This document shows positions 44,887 through 56,968 of a DNA stretch of 64,000 bases, one piece after another. The stretch is from positions 91,716,450 through 91,780,449 of the forward strand of contig BTPG01000006.1 of NCBI GenBank assembly GCA_036245525.1. Reading direction: 5' to 3'. A program made the position numbers and the translations under genes. Under the pieces are notes generated by a model, which saw only the letters and a program-made list of their open reading frames with translations, did no database searches and was not told the DNA's origin. The stretch's first letter is position 1; each line of letters begins with the position of its first letter. This DNA comes from Semisulcospira habei. Taxonomy: Eukaryota; Mollusca; Gastropoda; Semisulcospiridae.

Positions 44887-45862
44887 CATCATACATGGGG
44901 GTATAATTCTTAACTTACAGCGAAAGTAGTTCGGCAGGAATTTAGGCACGGAGTTTGCGGTCAGGCTGGTGGATTCAGCCACAGTCTGACACTGCCCATT
45001 CCTTGAGCCCCTGCAGCCGCACTGGCTCACGAAAGAATGGGTGTGGACAAGAAGAGGCCTCATTTACATTACAAGTTTGTGCTACTCGTTTGGGGTTAAA
45101 TATTTAAACTGACGCGAGGACGCATGTGCTGATTCCCCAGTGATTTTGACGATATTAGTGAGGTTTGGTTTGTTACGAACGACTCCCAACAACGAACGAG
45201 AGCGTCATCATGACGGATAACGAGCTTGTGCAAAGACCTAGACAACACTCCAAACATTTCCAAGAGGCATAGATCCTCATGAGCCCTCCGGGCTCATGAG
45301 GATCTATGCCTCTTAGAGATGTTTGAAGTGTTCAAGCTGGTTATCCGCCGCGATTTCGCTGTCGCTTGATGTTGAGAGACGTTCGTTGCACACACGAAAC
45401 CTCACTATTCTGCTAAGTTGAACATCGTCCTTACCTCATTCATTCATTCATTCATTCATTCATTCATTTGTTTCCTTATTTTGATTCTGTTCCAAGTCTT
45501 ATTAGTATTGGGTTGGCTTGGCGAAAAATTAATGCGGAATTAATGCGGAACATGCCCGCACGTGGGTGAATCAACAAGAATACGTGAGGCCGACTCCGGT
45601 GTCGGTGGTGCAGGTCCACTAAATTTGCTACCGACAGCCATAGCTAGGGGAAGCTTTGTCTTACCTGCAGCGGTCTCTCCACGGCCCTCCAGCGTTCAAA
45701 CACTGCCCACTGCTCGGGGCTGTCCGTCTCCAGCTGACCACGCGTGTGCAGCAGGGCGTAGATGACGTCATGGCACGTGGTGCGGCGCGTGAGGCCCGTC
45801 ATCCACTTCTGAACGTCGTCCACCCAGATGGGGATGTCCTCCGGCCACGCGTCCGCCGCCAT
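41668..45862 (-). CDS. N-terminal RASSF family protein (RASSF9/RASSF10-like), three coding exons
   Basis: Ras-association scaffold of the N-terminal RASSF group, which lacks a SARAH domain. Exons 45862-45665, 44680-44505 and 43654-41668 join in frame (786 residues), all GT-AG. Residues 11-120 form the RA domain: IPIWVDDVQKWMTGLTRRTT, CHDVIYALLHTRGQ, SPEQWAVFERWRAVERPLQG, RTKIVKVWSAWGAEQPNVQL. Residues 140-210 are coiled coil, with RVQQMGQDYVQDSYLDV equal to the NYVQDTYL element of RASSF10. The end, DDTGLSSMHSDDVTPLETLV, matches the RASSF10 tail and fits a class I PDZ ligand (TLV-COOH). The middle (about 330-700) is Ser-rich and disordered. The start is the ATG at 45862; a GTG lies just upstream. 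A 5' non-coding exon is possible. Confidence 0.9.
42669..42735. repeat. Hairpin embedded in RASSF coding exon 3
   Basis: The 21-bp arm GTCCATGAGATTCCAAGTGG plus T (42669-42689) is exactly complementary to 42715-42735. Inner CACGCGTC/GACGCGTG also pair around GTT. It keeps the reading frame and encodes residues within VHEIPSGMHASTTRVNHLES in the disordered part of the protein. Confidence 0.9.
43834..44415. repeat. Minisatellite in RASSF intron 2, about 65-115-bp units
   Basis: Diverged units contain GCCAAAATGACTCTCACGAC, then AGATCGACCCGGAGTCATTT and TGGAGTGGCAATTTTGAG. A (GT)n-G15 tract lies inside near 44168-44200. The last unit ends with an inverted piece (GACAGTCATTTTGGCGTG). Confidence 0.8.
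44505..44680 (-). CDS. RASSF9/10-like coding exon 2
   Basis: 176 nt between TGCGTAG and AG|GTCAGT. Encodes the second half of the RA domain (RTKIVKVWSAWGAEQPNVQL) and the basic RTRRRHRHSKGQRSKH stretch. Confidence 0.92.
44761..44886 (+). mobile_element. SINE-like repeat with (ATT)n tail, copy 2
   Basis: Same body as 3094-3195 (CACGTGAGCGTG, GGCGCTTTGAGCCG, GTAAAGCGCCTATGTAATAA) followed by about 14 ATT units. It lies in intron 1 of the RASSF gene. Confidence 0.65.
45156..45407. mobile_element. Hairpin MITE (AAGAGGCATAGATCC family), complete, RASSF intron 1
   Basis: Outer ends TAGTGAGGTTTGG and AAACCTCACTA, then ACGAACGACTCCC / GAGACGTTCGTTG. The central hairpin (45245-45333) pairs ACACTCCAAACATTTCCAAG and AGGCATAGATCCTCATGAGC with their complements. 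TA flanks are compatible with a Tc1/mariner-type target, but this is not proven. Confidence 0.7.
45665..45862 (-). CDS. RASSF9/10-like coding exon 1
   Basis: 198 nt, 66 codons, ending CAG|GTAAGA in phase 0. Carries the N-terminal half of the Ras-association domain with GLTRRTTCHDVIYALL. Confidence 0.9.
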
Positions 45863-45917
45863 CACTCACCACAGGGTGGCCGGCTGTGGGGTGGATGGAA
45901 AAAAGGTGAATGGGCGT

Positions 45918-46290
45918 AAACGGGGAATCTTGAACCGTTTGTGGGTGTACTCCCCAGATGGTACACTTTTATTCAAATGAGATGCTAAAGCACTCCCTAG
46001 ATAGACCCACTCGGGGAGTACACCACAAGTAGACTTCAACTATTCAAATGAGACGCTAAAGTACTCCCGGATAGACCCATTTGGGGAGTACGCCACAAGT
46101 ACACTTCAACTATACAAATGAAATGCTAAAGCACTCCCCGGATAGACCCATTCGGGGAGTACGCCACAAGTACACTTCAACTATTCTAATGAGATGCTTT
46201 AGCACCTCATTTGAATAGTTTAAGTGTACTTGTGTACTCACCGAATGGGTCTCTGGGGAGTACGCCCGCAAAAGGTGCGGGTCTTGTGCG
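45918..46290. mobile_element. Fold-back element with internal tandem units
   Basis: The left end ACCGTTTGTGGGTGTACTCC and right end GGGGAGTACGCCCGCAAAAGGT are inverted. Three to four direct units of about 85-90 bp (AAATGAGATGCTAAAGCACT, ATAGACCCATTCGGGGAGTA) precede a single inverted unit. Same family as 53648-54452. Confidence 0.78.
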
Positions 46291-47280
46291 AGTCTTATCA
46301 GTCTGTCTCTGTATGATGTTGGTCAAATTTGTTTGCAGCAATTTCCGTCTTCATCAGTATCACTTTCAGTACCATGTTTAGTTGAACGCATTGCAGTCAC
46401 AGACCGCAACTATCAAGGTTGGCAGCTGTCCACTAAAGACTGTTTCACGGTTTAGAAGACAGATCAAGCACAATAGTTTATGAGTGGTTCAAGAACAGCT
46501 TGGTGCCTCTAGGTACCAAGCTGTTTAGTCCTGCACCATTCTTTAACTAACCATAATGGCCGAGCCCATATGCCGTCTACTTCTGTAGTAATAGACTTAT
46601 GCCGAACCATATACTGTTTTACTGTGTCATGGCTGAATGACTTGAAAACCACACACACAGAGCCGTGTAGGGTCTCATGAGGATCTGTGCCTCTTGTTGG
46701 CCTCATCCATATTTGTACGCCCCTGGGGCCAGTCGGCATGAGTAAGTTAGTCCTGCGCCGCCCGAGGTGTTCCGCTATAGCGATGTACCTTGCGTAGTGG
46801 TTGGCGCAGGACTAAGCTCACTCATACAACTGACCCCTGGGCAGACAGGTTTCACCGGGCATAGATTGTTTCTGAGATGTTTTAGCGGCCGGCTATCTTG
46901 TCAGTCAAGGCCCGGTACTGATTCATATACAGCGTCAAGAAATACTCCTCCATCCAAGGACTGGTACTAAATGACAGGCTGGCCCACGTAAAGGCAGCGC
47001 GTTGGCAAGACAACCACATCTCAGCACGTCCCACACAAAAAGCTTAAGTGAATTATAATGTATTTTTGCCTGGCCGTTTGGTTCGCGCCACAATTTTACG
47101 GCCGTTCCCAGCCATGTCAAGCACAGCACATAAAGTCCGGCCCGGCACAAGCACGCACTGAAAACCCGCCACTTCCTCCCTCCGGCTGAGAGGAACGGAC
47201 ACTTAGCCAATGCCACTTGACGAAGATTGTGTTTTAGAAATTATTGTTCATTCAACACCAGCCGTCGAAGGTACATGGAC
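46290..47280. other. Intergenic DNA with a degraded hairpin
   Basis: At about 46440-46560 an imperfect hairpin (AGAACAGCTTGGTGCCTCTA / TAGGTACCAAGCTGTTT) is a decayed TTAA-family copy. Fragments at 46735-46830 match the hairpin near 35020. No gene seen. Confidence 0.45.
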
Positions 47281-47293
47281 ACACATGGTTTCA

Positions 47294-47359
47294 GCAAGAG
47301 GCATAGATCACCATGAGCCCCCGCAGTTGCTGGGGCTCATGAGGATCTATACCTCTTGC
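47294..47359. mobile_element. Hairpin (AAGAGGCATAGATCC family)
   Basis: GCAAGAGGCATAGATC pairs with GATCTATACCTCTTGC and CATGAGCCCC with GGGGCTCATG around a 10-nt loop. Confidence 0.7.
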
Positions 47360-47779
47360 ATCAGTTTGGGTGGTCAATTTTTCTTCGTGAATATTGAGTC
47401 GCGCACGGCCTCATGAGAATTTAGGTTCTTGCATGTGGCGATGTGCTATGCTGTGTTGATTGTCCCATTTGTGTATCTCTAACGGTTGCCTATTTCGCTT
47501 TTTGGACCGGCTGCGGGTGATGGAACCGACCAAGCCTAACAACTGACAGCGCCTGGTTTGCTTTGATGGCATCATGGTCGATCCATAATTGCGTCAAATC
47601 ATGAGGCACTCTTGTTGAGCTATTATGTTCGATCCATGTCAATTGCGAGACTTGAACGGACGACGGTAATGCTAAGCAGGTTTTCCTTCTGTTGTGTATA
47701 GCTTCCTCTTTGATGGAAAAGCAAAGCCACTGGACTGGCCGCCCAAAAACGAACTGCGGCCCACACACAAGCAAGTCAG

Positions 47780-47970
47780 TAGTGAGGTTACGTTACGCCG
47801 AACGACTCCCAATAACGAACGAGACCGAAGGCACGGAAGAAACCAGCTTTCACCATAAGCATAGACAACACTCCAAACATCTCCAAGAGGCATAGATCCT
47901 CATGAGCCCTCCGGGCTTATGAGGATCTATGCCTCTTGGAGATGTTTGAAACGTTGTCTATGCTTGTGGT
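47780..47970. mobile_element. Hairpin MITE (AAGAGGCATAGATCC family), long arms
   Basis: Starts TAGTGAGGTTACG like the copy at 45156. Arms of about 57 bp (47852-47908 versus 47913-47970) include ATAAGCATAGACAACACTCC and CTCCAAGAGGCATAGATCCT with their complements, with few mismatches. Confidence 0.72.
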
Positions 47971-49035
47971 ACAACTGACGGCGGGCAGTACGATGTACTC
48001 TGCATCGATATAACACAAAAGACAGAAACATGATCGTACGGCTGACTTTTTTTATACTTCGCAAAGCCTCAAGCTCAAACATCATCGTACGGCTTGCCTG
48101 AGCATCGTACTGCCTCAGTACTAAAACATCACTGTGTACTGGCGGCACGCTTCTAATACAATCTGTGCCTTGATATGACAGATTGTCGACTGGGATGCAA
48201 GGAAAACCTATATTTTGTTATCACAGCGGCACCATGTACCTACTTCCTCAGTGGTTGCATGCAAGCTACAAAGAGGAAATAAAATCCCGGCGAATCGATG
48301 CAGGTGAGTGCGAAAAAAATGCAACGTTTCCATAAGCACAAATCCGATACGATTCAAATACGAAGTGGGTCCGAGACAGCAATTCGCGCAAGTCCTACTT
48401 ATGATTGAGTGTTTCCATTTGTCCGATGCGGTACCGAATTTTGCATCCGACTGCGAAACGAACACGACTCGATTTTTTTTGTTTGCTCAGGAATGTTGGA
48501 TGTGTTCGGACCGAAGTATGATGTAAATATTGTCATAAAGCTGCGCTTCCATAAATCCGATACGAATTCGATCCGAATCCGAAGCGGGTTTGAAACAAGT
48601 TCGTGCAAATCCTTTTCATGATTGTGTGTTTCCATATGCCCGATGTGGAAACGAATTCGCATTCGACTTCCAACGGAAAATGACGCAAATTTTGATGGAA
48701 AATTGAATGTATCGGTTTCGGATCGTATTCGTATTGGATTCGTGCTTGCGGACCTTAGCTTTAGCTGCAAGTTCTCGCGCTACTCTGACCGTTGCGTCAT
48801 ACCAGAGGTTCCCACAAAAATGCGGAATTCGGATGTCGCACGTATCATATGGAAACACGCGCTCCACGTATTGTGAACTAAAATTGCATTACCGCATCGG
48901 GTTCGGATCGTATTCATGTAGCCTTCGTAGCATAATAAGCAATTTGATAAAATCAACCTCAGGATGTAATGGGTTGAGGAACATAAACACACTCGGGCAG
49001 ATCGCTACGATTGTTGGTGCATGGAGTTGTTTTCC

Positions 49036-49285
<250 letters not shown>

Positions 49286-49289
49286 CTCT

Positions 49290-51855
49290 GTTCCTAAACA
49301 GAGCCGAACCCAACATTTATACATTACTTATAGATGTTTTAGAAAACTAGATAGAGATAGTTTCCTTCATGACCTCAGTTTTTTGCCGTTCCATGAAGTT
49401 TACAATCACAATGACCCTGATGTAGCGCTCTCACTGTGGCTTGAGCTGTTCCTCGGAGTGCTAAATAAGCATGTCCCTTTAAAAAGGAAACGAGTCCGGT
49501 GCCGTGAGCCCCCCACCTGGATTACGGAGGAGATTAAACAAACCATGGAAGCCAGAAATCGAGCCAAACGGGACAAAGATTTTTATTGAGTTCAAAAGAG
49601 TCAAATACCTTATCCGTGAGGCACAAAAAGCACTGGTAGAGAAACCCATACGCGGCGGGAATCCGTCTTCAATATGGAAAGTTTTAAACTTACTAACAAA
49701 CAATAGTAAAAATCGTTCTGCAAATACGACTGCCAACCTTACAGCCGATGCATTTAACGACCACTTCATTTTAGCCCCGAAATCTTTACTACATGCTGAA
49801 GGTTTGGATCAGGTGGAACATGTCGCATCGCAGAAGCTTACTGACTTTTGTAAGCAAAGACTGTCCGCGGGAGATGCTTTTAATATCCCTTGCATCGCTG
49901 TACATGAAGTGGGCAGATTTTATCTCTAGTCTCAAGAACAAAAAGTCAGCTGGCATTGATGGTATCAATGGTTTTATCCTCGAACTTTTTCTTCCATACA
50001 TTGTGGAAAGCTTAACCTATATTTACAACCTATGTATTCAAAATAATATTTTTCCGGCGGCTTTCAAAAAATCTAAAGTGGTACCTATACCTAAAACAAA
50101 AGACACATCTGATCCAAATAATTTTCGGCCTATATCCATATTATCTATTCTATCGAAGCCTTTTGAGAAGCATGTACACCAACATCTTCTCGAATTCCTG
50201 GAAGAAAAGTCTCTCCTGAATAAATATCAATCTGGTTTTCGCCCTAAACATTAGTGTCACACTGCCTTGGTTCATATGATTGACACTTGGCTGCTCAACA
50301 TCAACAGAAACAAAATGTCGGGTGCTGTCTTTCTAGACCTAAAAAAAGCGTTCGACCTTATAAACCATGAAATTTTATTAGAGAAACTAGACTGCTACTT
50401 TAACAATAACAGCCCAGGAACACTCTCATTCTTTCGTTCATATATCATAGGGAGAATTCAAACTGTGTACATCAATGCTACCTTCTCTTCTGAAAAGCGT
50501 GTTGAGTATGGCGTGCCCCAGGGATCCATACTAGGACCGTTACTTTTCTGTTTGTTTATAAATGATCTTCCACTTCATATACCAAATACCGAATGTGACA
50601 TGTTTGCCGATGATTCAACTCTTCACGCTGGCGGGAAAACTGTACCTGAAATATCAAGCAATCTTCAGCTTAGTCTTCAGGAGGTCTCACTGTGGTGCAA
50701 AAATAATCAAATGCTTGTAAATCAATCCAAAACGAAAAGCATGCTAATCACAACACGTCAAAAGCATCAGCCCCCATTCACTTAACCTCTCTTTTGATTC
50801 AGTTCCCATTGAGCAAGTCAAGGAATATCGCCTCCTCGGGGTAATTGTTGATGACCAACTGTGCTGGTTGCCCCATCTAACACAATTAGGGAAAAAATTA
50901 TCAAAGAAGCTATTTTTACTGTCAAGATTAAAATCTATCATTGATACTAAGACACAAAAGCTATTTTTCAACTCCTGCATTAAACCTCACATTGACTACG
51001 CATCTACTATTTGGGACGGCTGTAGTAAGGCTAACCTTAAGCGGATTAATTCTCTATACAATCGCGCAGTTAAACTGATCCTCCCAATCTCCTCTCTAAC
51101 TTTGGAGGAAAAGCTTCAGGCAACAGGGCTCCTTCCTTTACGTTTACCTTACGTTTAATAAGTGCGTACATATGCACAAAGCACTGAACGGGAAAGCCCC
51201 CCTCTACCTGGCTAAGCTTTTCACTGAGAGCGAAAGGGTTTACAGCACTTTGAGGAACAGTCTCGTCATTGAACGGCCCCGAATTGACTTGTTTAAATCC
51301 AGCGTTTCTTACGCGAGTGCCTATATATGGAACTCACATCTTCCACATATACAGCAAACGAGACATCTTCCATTGTTTAGGACGAAAGCTGTTAAATACA
51401 TCTCTGAGCAAACTTGAAAGAAACGTAGATAATATGTCCAAAAAAGTCATGTCAATGATTTCCTGTGGTCCTCCGTTTTGCACTTGTTAGCTTTTACATA
51501 ATATCTCTCTTTATCGTGGTGTTTTGCCTGCTCACTAAATCCCTACACATGAGTAGCTGTATCATAAGTGTGCAGTCGCTTTCTATAAACACACTTTACA
51601 TCGCACCCCCCCCCCCCCCCCCCACCCCAAGACCCTGTCATTTTGCTGTGTATGTGTGTAATCTTCAGCGAGTTTGAAACTTGTACCGGAATGTAACACA
51701 AGTGACCTGTAGGTGTAGCCGCTTGTTTTGTGCTGTTAACATAGTTTTAATGTTGCTGTTAATGTTGTAGTTTAGCAAGGACAAACATGAAAAGAGGCCT
51801 GTGCGCCTATTGTTTCCATCCTTGAGAAATAAAGTATCATTCATTCATTCATTCA
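49290..51855 (+). pseudogene. CR1/L2-group LINE, 5'-truncated and frame-broken
   Basis: Begins in the linker between endonuclease and RT (DSFLHDLSFLPFHEVYN, NKHVPLKRKRVRCREPPTWI). RT motifs in order: KSAGIDGINGFIL, FRPISILSILSKPFEKHV, YQSGFRPKH, AVFLDLKKAFDLINHEIL, GVPQGSILGPLLFCLFINDL, CDMFADDSTLHA, then thumb SCIKPHIDYASTIWDG and NRAVKLILPISS. Frame breaks lie near 49590, 49920, 50780 and 51155. A TAG interrupts RPKH|CHTAL at 50252-50254. It ends AATAAAGTAT followed by (CATT)n. The left edge meets the CT microsatellite. Confidence 0.87.
51605..51623. repeat. Poly-C tract in LINE 3'UTR
   Basis: About 19 consecutive C. Confidence 0.9.
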
Positions 51856-52139
51856 TTCCGTCGTATCGGATTCGTGCTTATGTAAACGTAGCTTTAGGCC
51901 CCAAACAAGCTTCCGGTACACGTTTACTGATGATAATCTCCTGCAGTTTGTGAATGGGCCATTCAGGCCGCTCGCGGTGCCGACATGCATCGATACAGAA
52001 CATGCAGATTATCCCTCTCAAATTCACAGCCACCACTTCAGTCCCTGAAACCATCACATTCAGGATTGAATCGTTTGTTCAGCACTGATGTGCGTCCATC
52101 ACAAAGGCTCAAGAGTAGTCACTACACTCGGCTTTGTCA

Positions 52140-52350
52140 CCTCTAGAACCTGGTGCAGGAGTCGGATCGACTGTGACAATTTAAGGGCAGTGGAGTGCAA
52201 GATGCGCTTGGCGCCTCTTGCTTGGCGGTTCTAGTACCAGACGCCGGAGACAGATCGACCGTGACAATTCAAGGGTAGTGCTCGATAAGCTTGGCGCCAG
52301 AGGCGCCAAGCTCATCAAGCACTACCCTTGAATTGTCACGGTCGATCGTT
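52140..52350. mobile_element. TTAA-family hairpin, one full and one degraded copy in tandem
   Basis: The first copy (52150-52240) is diverged. The second (52255-52350) pairs GACCGTGACAATTCAAGGGT with ACCCTTGAATTGTCACGGTC. Its stem has GTGCTCGATAAGC against GCTCATCAAGCAC, so both arms left the family consensus in the same way. Confidence 0.7.
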
Positions 52351-52740
52351 CTCCTGAGTATGTGATAAAAGTGAGCAAGTCAGGGGGCAAGTGTTGTAAA
52401 TGGATTATGCATGCGGTTTTAGTAACACTCGCCCACTGAAATGCAGAGAGAATGCAATATTCTAGAGAAAGACACAAGTGATGTAAATACATGCATATGC
52501 AACCATGGCAGTTGTAATTGTGATTGTGTGAACAGAACAATACTATGTTCCCTAGCTCGTCTGAGCCTGCCGCTCGTCACGTTTTCATTTCAATTACCTA
52601 AGGGGCAGCGTGACACGAAGCTTTAGCACAGAAGAAACCTGAGTGTACCTACAAGTAAACTTAAAGTGCACTTACGCAATTGGGAGAGAGAGAGGGGGAA
52701 GAAAAAAAAAAACTTGATCTGCTCGTATTGTCATTGCACA

Positions 52741-52843
52741 CAAACCAGTGTGAGTGCGTGCGTGTGTGCTTGTGCGTGCGCGTGTGTCATTGCACACAAA
52801 CCACGGTATGTGTGTGTGCGTGTGTGTGTGCGTGTGATTGCGC

Positions 52844-52910
<67 letters not shown>

Positions 52911-52940
52911 CGAGTGTGCGTGCGAGAGAGAGAGAAAGAG

Positions 52941-52980
<40 letters not shown>
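52741..52980. repeat. (GT)n microsatellite cluster
   Basis: Runs of GT and GTGC, a 70-nt pure tract near 52850-52905, a GAGA interlude, then another 35-nt GT tract. Open frames here are low-complexity artefacts. Confidence 0.95.
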
Positions 52981-52982
<2 letters not shown>

Positions 52983-53422
52983 ACCATACCTTTACGTGCT
53001 GACAACACTGTACCCAACACATGCGTTGATGCCAGTACTCACAGCGAACAATAGTGGAATGATATACAGCATTCGCTTTCAGATTTTTTCACAACAGCAA
53101 CCTTCAAAAAATGTCTGCCTAGGTTCATAAGCCATGATCTAGCCAAGCCACTGAACATCATCCACTTCCCTAATCGTGCGGCGCCGTTTCTGAACAGAAC
53201 ACTAAACCCCTTAAGCAAAAGGCCGTGCACAGGAACGGCGGCAGACGTCGGCCCGATGGCCTGTGCGCACTGGGAAAGCAACCTGTGCTAATGTCTACTG
53301 ACACAAGTTCAGACTTGTACCATCCGCAGTAGCACGCACCAGCCGCGGCCCACAGTGGCACAACCTTCTACCGAGCCATGAATTGGACGGATACACCTGA
53401 CACTGCTGCAAAGACGCAGCTA

Positions 53423-53522
53423 TACTGACCAGCAAAAGAAACGTGACATTTTTGGAATCATCGGAAACACTTTAGTGTTTCCGATGATTCCTAAAATGTT
53501 GCGTTTTCTTTGCTCGACAGTA
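53423..53522. mobile_element. Palindromic Tc1/mariner-type MITE
   Basis: 100 bp with ends TACTGACCAGC/GCTCGACAGTA and TA on each side. Arms pair AATCATCGGAAACACT with AGTGTTTCCGATGATT, and AAAGAAACGTGACATTTT with AAAATGTTGCGTTTTCTTT allowing mismatches. Confidence 0.68.
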
Positions 53523-53647
53523 TATAAATCCCACACCTTGGACACTACTAGTACTGTTGCAAAGCCGCTATTTCTCTAAGGTTTAGAATCATAAATTACA
53601 ACCCTCCACAAGTACGGAGCACTGCAGTACCTTGCCCATAGTGTAAG

Positions 53648-54452
53648 CCCATACCGTTTGCTGGTGTACTCCCCAGATAGACCCTATCGGGGAGTACACT
53701 ACACTACTATTCCAACGAGATGGGAACGGAGAGTACATCCCAAGACTGAACACTCCTATTCTAACGAGATGGCAACGGGGAGTACACCACAAGTACACTT
53801 ATCTGTATGAGCTATCCTTAATATGCACGTAACAGCCTAAAGGCTTTGCTATCTCTACTGAAACGACATGTGAACGGGGAGTATACTGGCCACAATTCAA
53901 TTCAAACGAGATGGGAACGGAGATTACATCCCAAGAACGCTCTTTTTCAAACGAGATGGGAACGGTGAGTACATCTCAAGTACACTCCTATTCAAACGAG
54001 ATGGGAACGGTGAGTACATCCCAAGTACACTCCTATTCAAACGAGATGGGAACGGGGAGTACACCACAAATACACTCCTATTCAGTCAAACGAGATGCGC
54101 GGAACGGGGAGTACATAGGCCACAAGTACACTTCGATTCAAACGAGATGGGAATAGAGAGTAAACCCCAAGTCAGTACACACCTATTCAAATGAGATGCG
54201 AACGGGGAGTACAACTGACATAAGTACACTTCTATTCAAACGAGATGTGAACGGACAGTACACCACAAGTACACTTCTATTCAAATGAGATGCGAACGGA
54301 GATTACACCACAAGCACACTTCTATTCAAATGAGATGCGAAGCATCTCGGCATTTGAATAGAAGTGTACTTGTGGTGTACTCCCCCGGCTATAGTAAGTC
54401 TACCTGGGGACTACACCCGCAAACGGTAAGGAATTTTCATGCTGTACCAGAC
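53648..54452. mobile_element. Fold-back element with expanded internal satellite
   Basis: Ends ACCGTTTGCTGGTGTACTCC and GGACTACACCCGCAAACGGT are inverted. Inside are about ten direct units of roughly 45-60 bp (ATTCAAACGAGATGGGAACG, GGGGAGTACACCACAAGTAC) and one inverted unit at the right (GCATTTGAATAGAAGTGTAC). A larger relative of 45918-46290. Confidence 0.8.
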
Positions 54453-54751
54453 ACCGCTGTCTGTGAGAACTAGTCCACTGGAGCAAGGGACGCTGACTTC
54501 CTGGCATTGAGCCTGGTTTACGATCACCACTAATCCTGCTAGTTTGTTTTCACATGCAGCACAAACTTGTTTTTGTTGAAACAGAACTGGGTGTGTACCC
54601 ATGTACACCAAAGTCGTCAGAATTTTCTGAGATCGCAGCACCTGCTTCCGACAACAGATGACAATATCTGCCGTTTTATAACAAAAGACAGCATGTCCAT
54701 TTTTGAGAAAAGTTAGATTTTCATTGTAATACTATGAAAATCTCGCTTTTC

Positions 54752-54788
<37 letters not shown>

Positions 54789-54795
54789 AAAAAGG
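54752..54795. repeat. Poly-A tract
   Basis: Two A runs of about 21 and 18 nt with a single G-containing break. No retroposon body is recognisable upstream. Confidence 0.9.
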
Positions 54796-54799
54796 ATAA

Positions 54800-56220
54800 A
54801 CCGGCTTTTGCCATGTATCGGCAGTGTCATGACCACGATAGCCCAAGGATGCTTGTATAGGCGTCACGATAATCGGGAACTGCCCTTGAGGTCTCTTGGT
54901 CGGGCCACTCTTCGTGCTTCTCAGTCTATAAATACTGACTTCCATTAAAAACGCGAATTTTTCACCAGATCGCTTTTCTTCGTAAATATGCTTTAATCAG
55001 GGTTTTTGGACGTCATTTATAATAAAATGTTATGAAGAGCGTGTTATATCGTGTGCAAATGGAATGTTTAGTCTTTAAAATCCCACATCGATGACTTATG
55101 ACGTCATCAGTGACACTACCATTACAGGCGGGATATTGAAAGTGAAATGGGGAGCATCTGCAGAGGATACAGCTGAAAGCCAACCAATGTGCAGTGTCAC
55201 TAGGGTCCTTGTGCATGAAAATCCGGCCTGTTTGGTCTTGACCTACTTTTCGTTTGTCAAAGGCACCTAAATAATAAACATGACCTACAAACATGAAAAT
55301 TAAAAGTTCTTATTTTTAGTTTAGCGGCCATATTTACCTGATCAAATGGATATGGGTGTGTTCTTTATCTCTGTGTCAGTCACTGGAGCATACAAAATGG
55401 TTTGAAAGTAATTTACATTAAATCATATAAGATTTATTAAGAAAATGATGTGCACCGGAAGTTCTGGTTCTCTAATGAATTTTTCGAGTCAAATTTCGTT
55501 TGATGCAGTTTTTAACATCATAAGCCCTTGTGTGTTAAACATATCACATGAAACGTGCTTCACAGAGTGTGTCCAGTTTTGCTTATTTTCACCACTAATG
55601 AAACCCTATGTCCTTCAAGATAGCCATGGGCGATAACTCATCCAATTTTTGTGAGAAGGTAGCTCAGACAGTAGGGCTGAACATCTGAAGTAAGCAACAA
55701 ATAAAATTTTCTTGTTTTGCTGTCAGGGTGGCTCTTTGTTTGCGGGAACACTTACAGACACTATTCGCGTTTTTAATGGAAGTCAGTATAGTTATCGGTA
55801 GACCGGCCATTGCAGAACGTGAGTCACCCATTGTTTGCAGAAGCCAAAATCCAATAATGCGGAACCCGGAAAACCTGCACGAGTTATGTCGACAAATCAC
55901 AAAGGATGCGATCAATACTTTGGACGATCATGTACCCGGGGTGGAGTCTGGACGGGCGTACCCGTGTTCGGTTCCCATCACCAGGCAAACTGCACTGAGA
56001 CGCTGCCCAGCACCCAGTCCCTAGCTTCTACTACATATACGAGGACTAAATACGTCAAAATACTGCTGGACTTGCTTCTCTGTGGTCAGTAGCATGTGTG
56101 AGTTAAAGCCCTTCGTTGCCAGAGATCACGAATTTCGAATCAAAAACTATTACACGCTGACCGACATTCGCCTGAAGAAACAGATGTAAATTGAACCAAA
56201 GATAGACTTACAGAACACAT
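54800..56220. other. Intergenic DNA
   Basis: A 98-residue frame at 55728-56024 follows a TGCTGTCAG acceptor-like site but has no domain I recognise. Nothing else supported. Confidence 0.35.
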
Positions 56221-56227
56221 GACTTAA

Positions 56228-56286
56228 CAAGAGACATAAATCCTCATCAGCCCCCGCCGGGGGCTGATGAGGATTTATGTCTCTTG
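56228..56286. mobile_element. Near-perfect hairpin, CATAAATCC variant
   Basis: CAAGAGACATAAATCCTCAT continues into CAGCCCCC, and the complement follows after a 3-nt loop. Compared with the family both arms have AAATCC/GGATTT instead of GATCC/GGATC. Confidence 0.75.
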
Positions 56287-56968
56287 CAGCTGGGTAGCGT
56301 GTTCCTAGCCCAGCCTGTTAAGGGGTTAAATCATGCAAGATCCTGATAAATGAACATAGGAAAATAAGGACTCTTTGTCATCTAGTTATGCCGCTTGCGC
56401 TGCATATCATTGCAGCAATACAGCAGGACTAAAGAACACGACTGACATCACGACGTGTCGGCAGAACTGCTTCAGTAGGCAGTCAAGCAAAGCTTGCTCG
56501 TCACAAAATTAGAACTAGAGGTGTTTAAATTGTTTATTTATTACCACTGATTTAGTTCCAGTTAAACAAGTTTTCATTGATTAGCCCGTTCAAGGCAACA
56601 CTGACGAAACCGCAAAAATCACAAGTGCTGTATGACGAGTCACGCTGGTCTTCACGAGGGCCGTTTAGTGATAAACGAGATCCGATACTCGCGTTTATCG
56701 TATTCAGTCATGCAAATACCAGCGATAAGCGTATAAAGAGAAGATGGCGATGTGCGATACCCGGCGATGAAGAGACATTTTTCACCGAGAGAGCGTTTTT
56801 CGGGGCAGACCACACCATTGCTAAGTGTTTGAACACGAAGTAATCGACAAGAAAAATAGATTTCGACGTCACTAATTTTTTAAAAGTAGAGAAATGGAAA
56901 ATGACGTGTAACTTACCATGTCGACAAGTCCCTCGTCAGTGTCTGTTTAGTACAGTGCTAAGAATTAA

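Noticed and set aside
52666..53130. Long Cys/Val and His/Thr frames on both strands
   Set aside because: Microsatellite translations in (GT)n.
53911..54156. Repetitive frame with NEMGTVSTSQVHSYS units
   Set aside because: It is the translation of the tandem array inside the fold-back element, with no independent coding evidence.
53648..54452. Possible CRISPR-like array
   Set aside because: Units are fully repetitive without unique spacers, are diverged, and sit in eukaryotic DNA between transposon ends.
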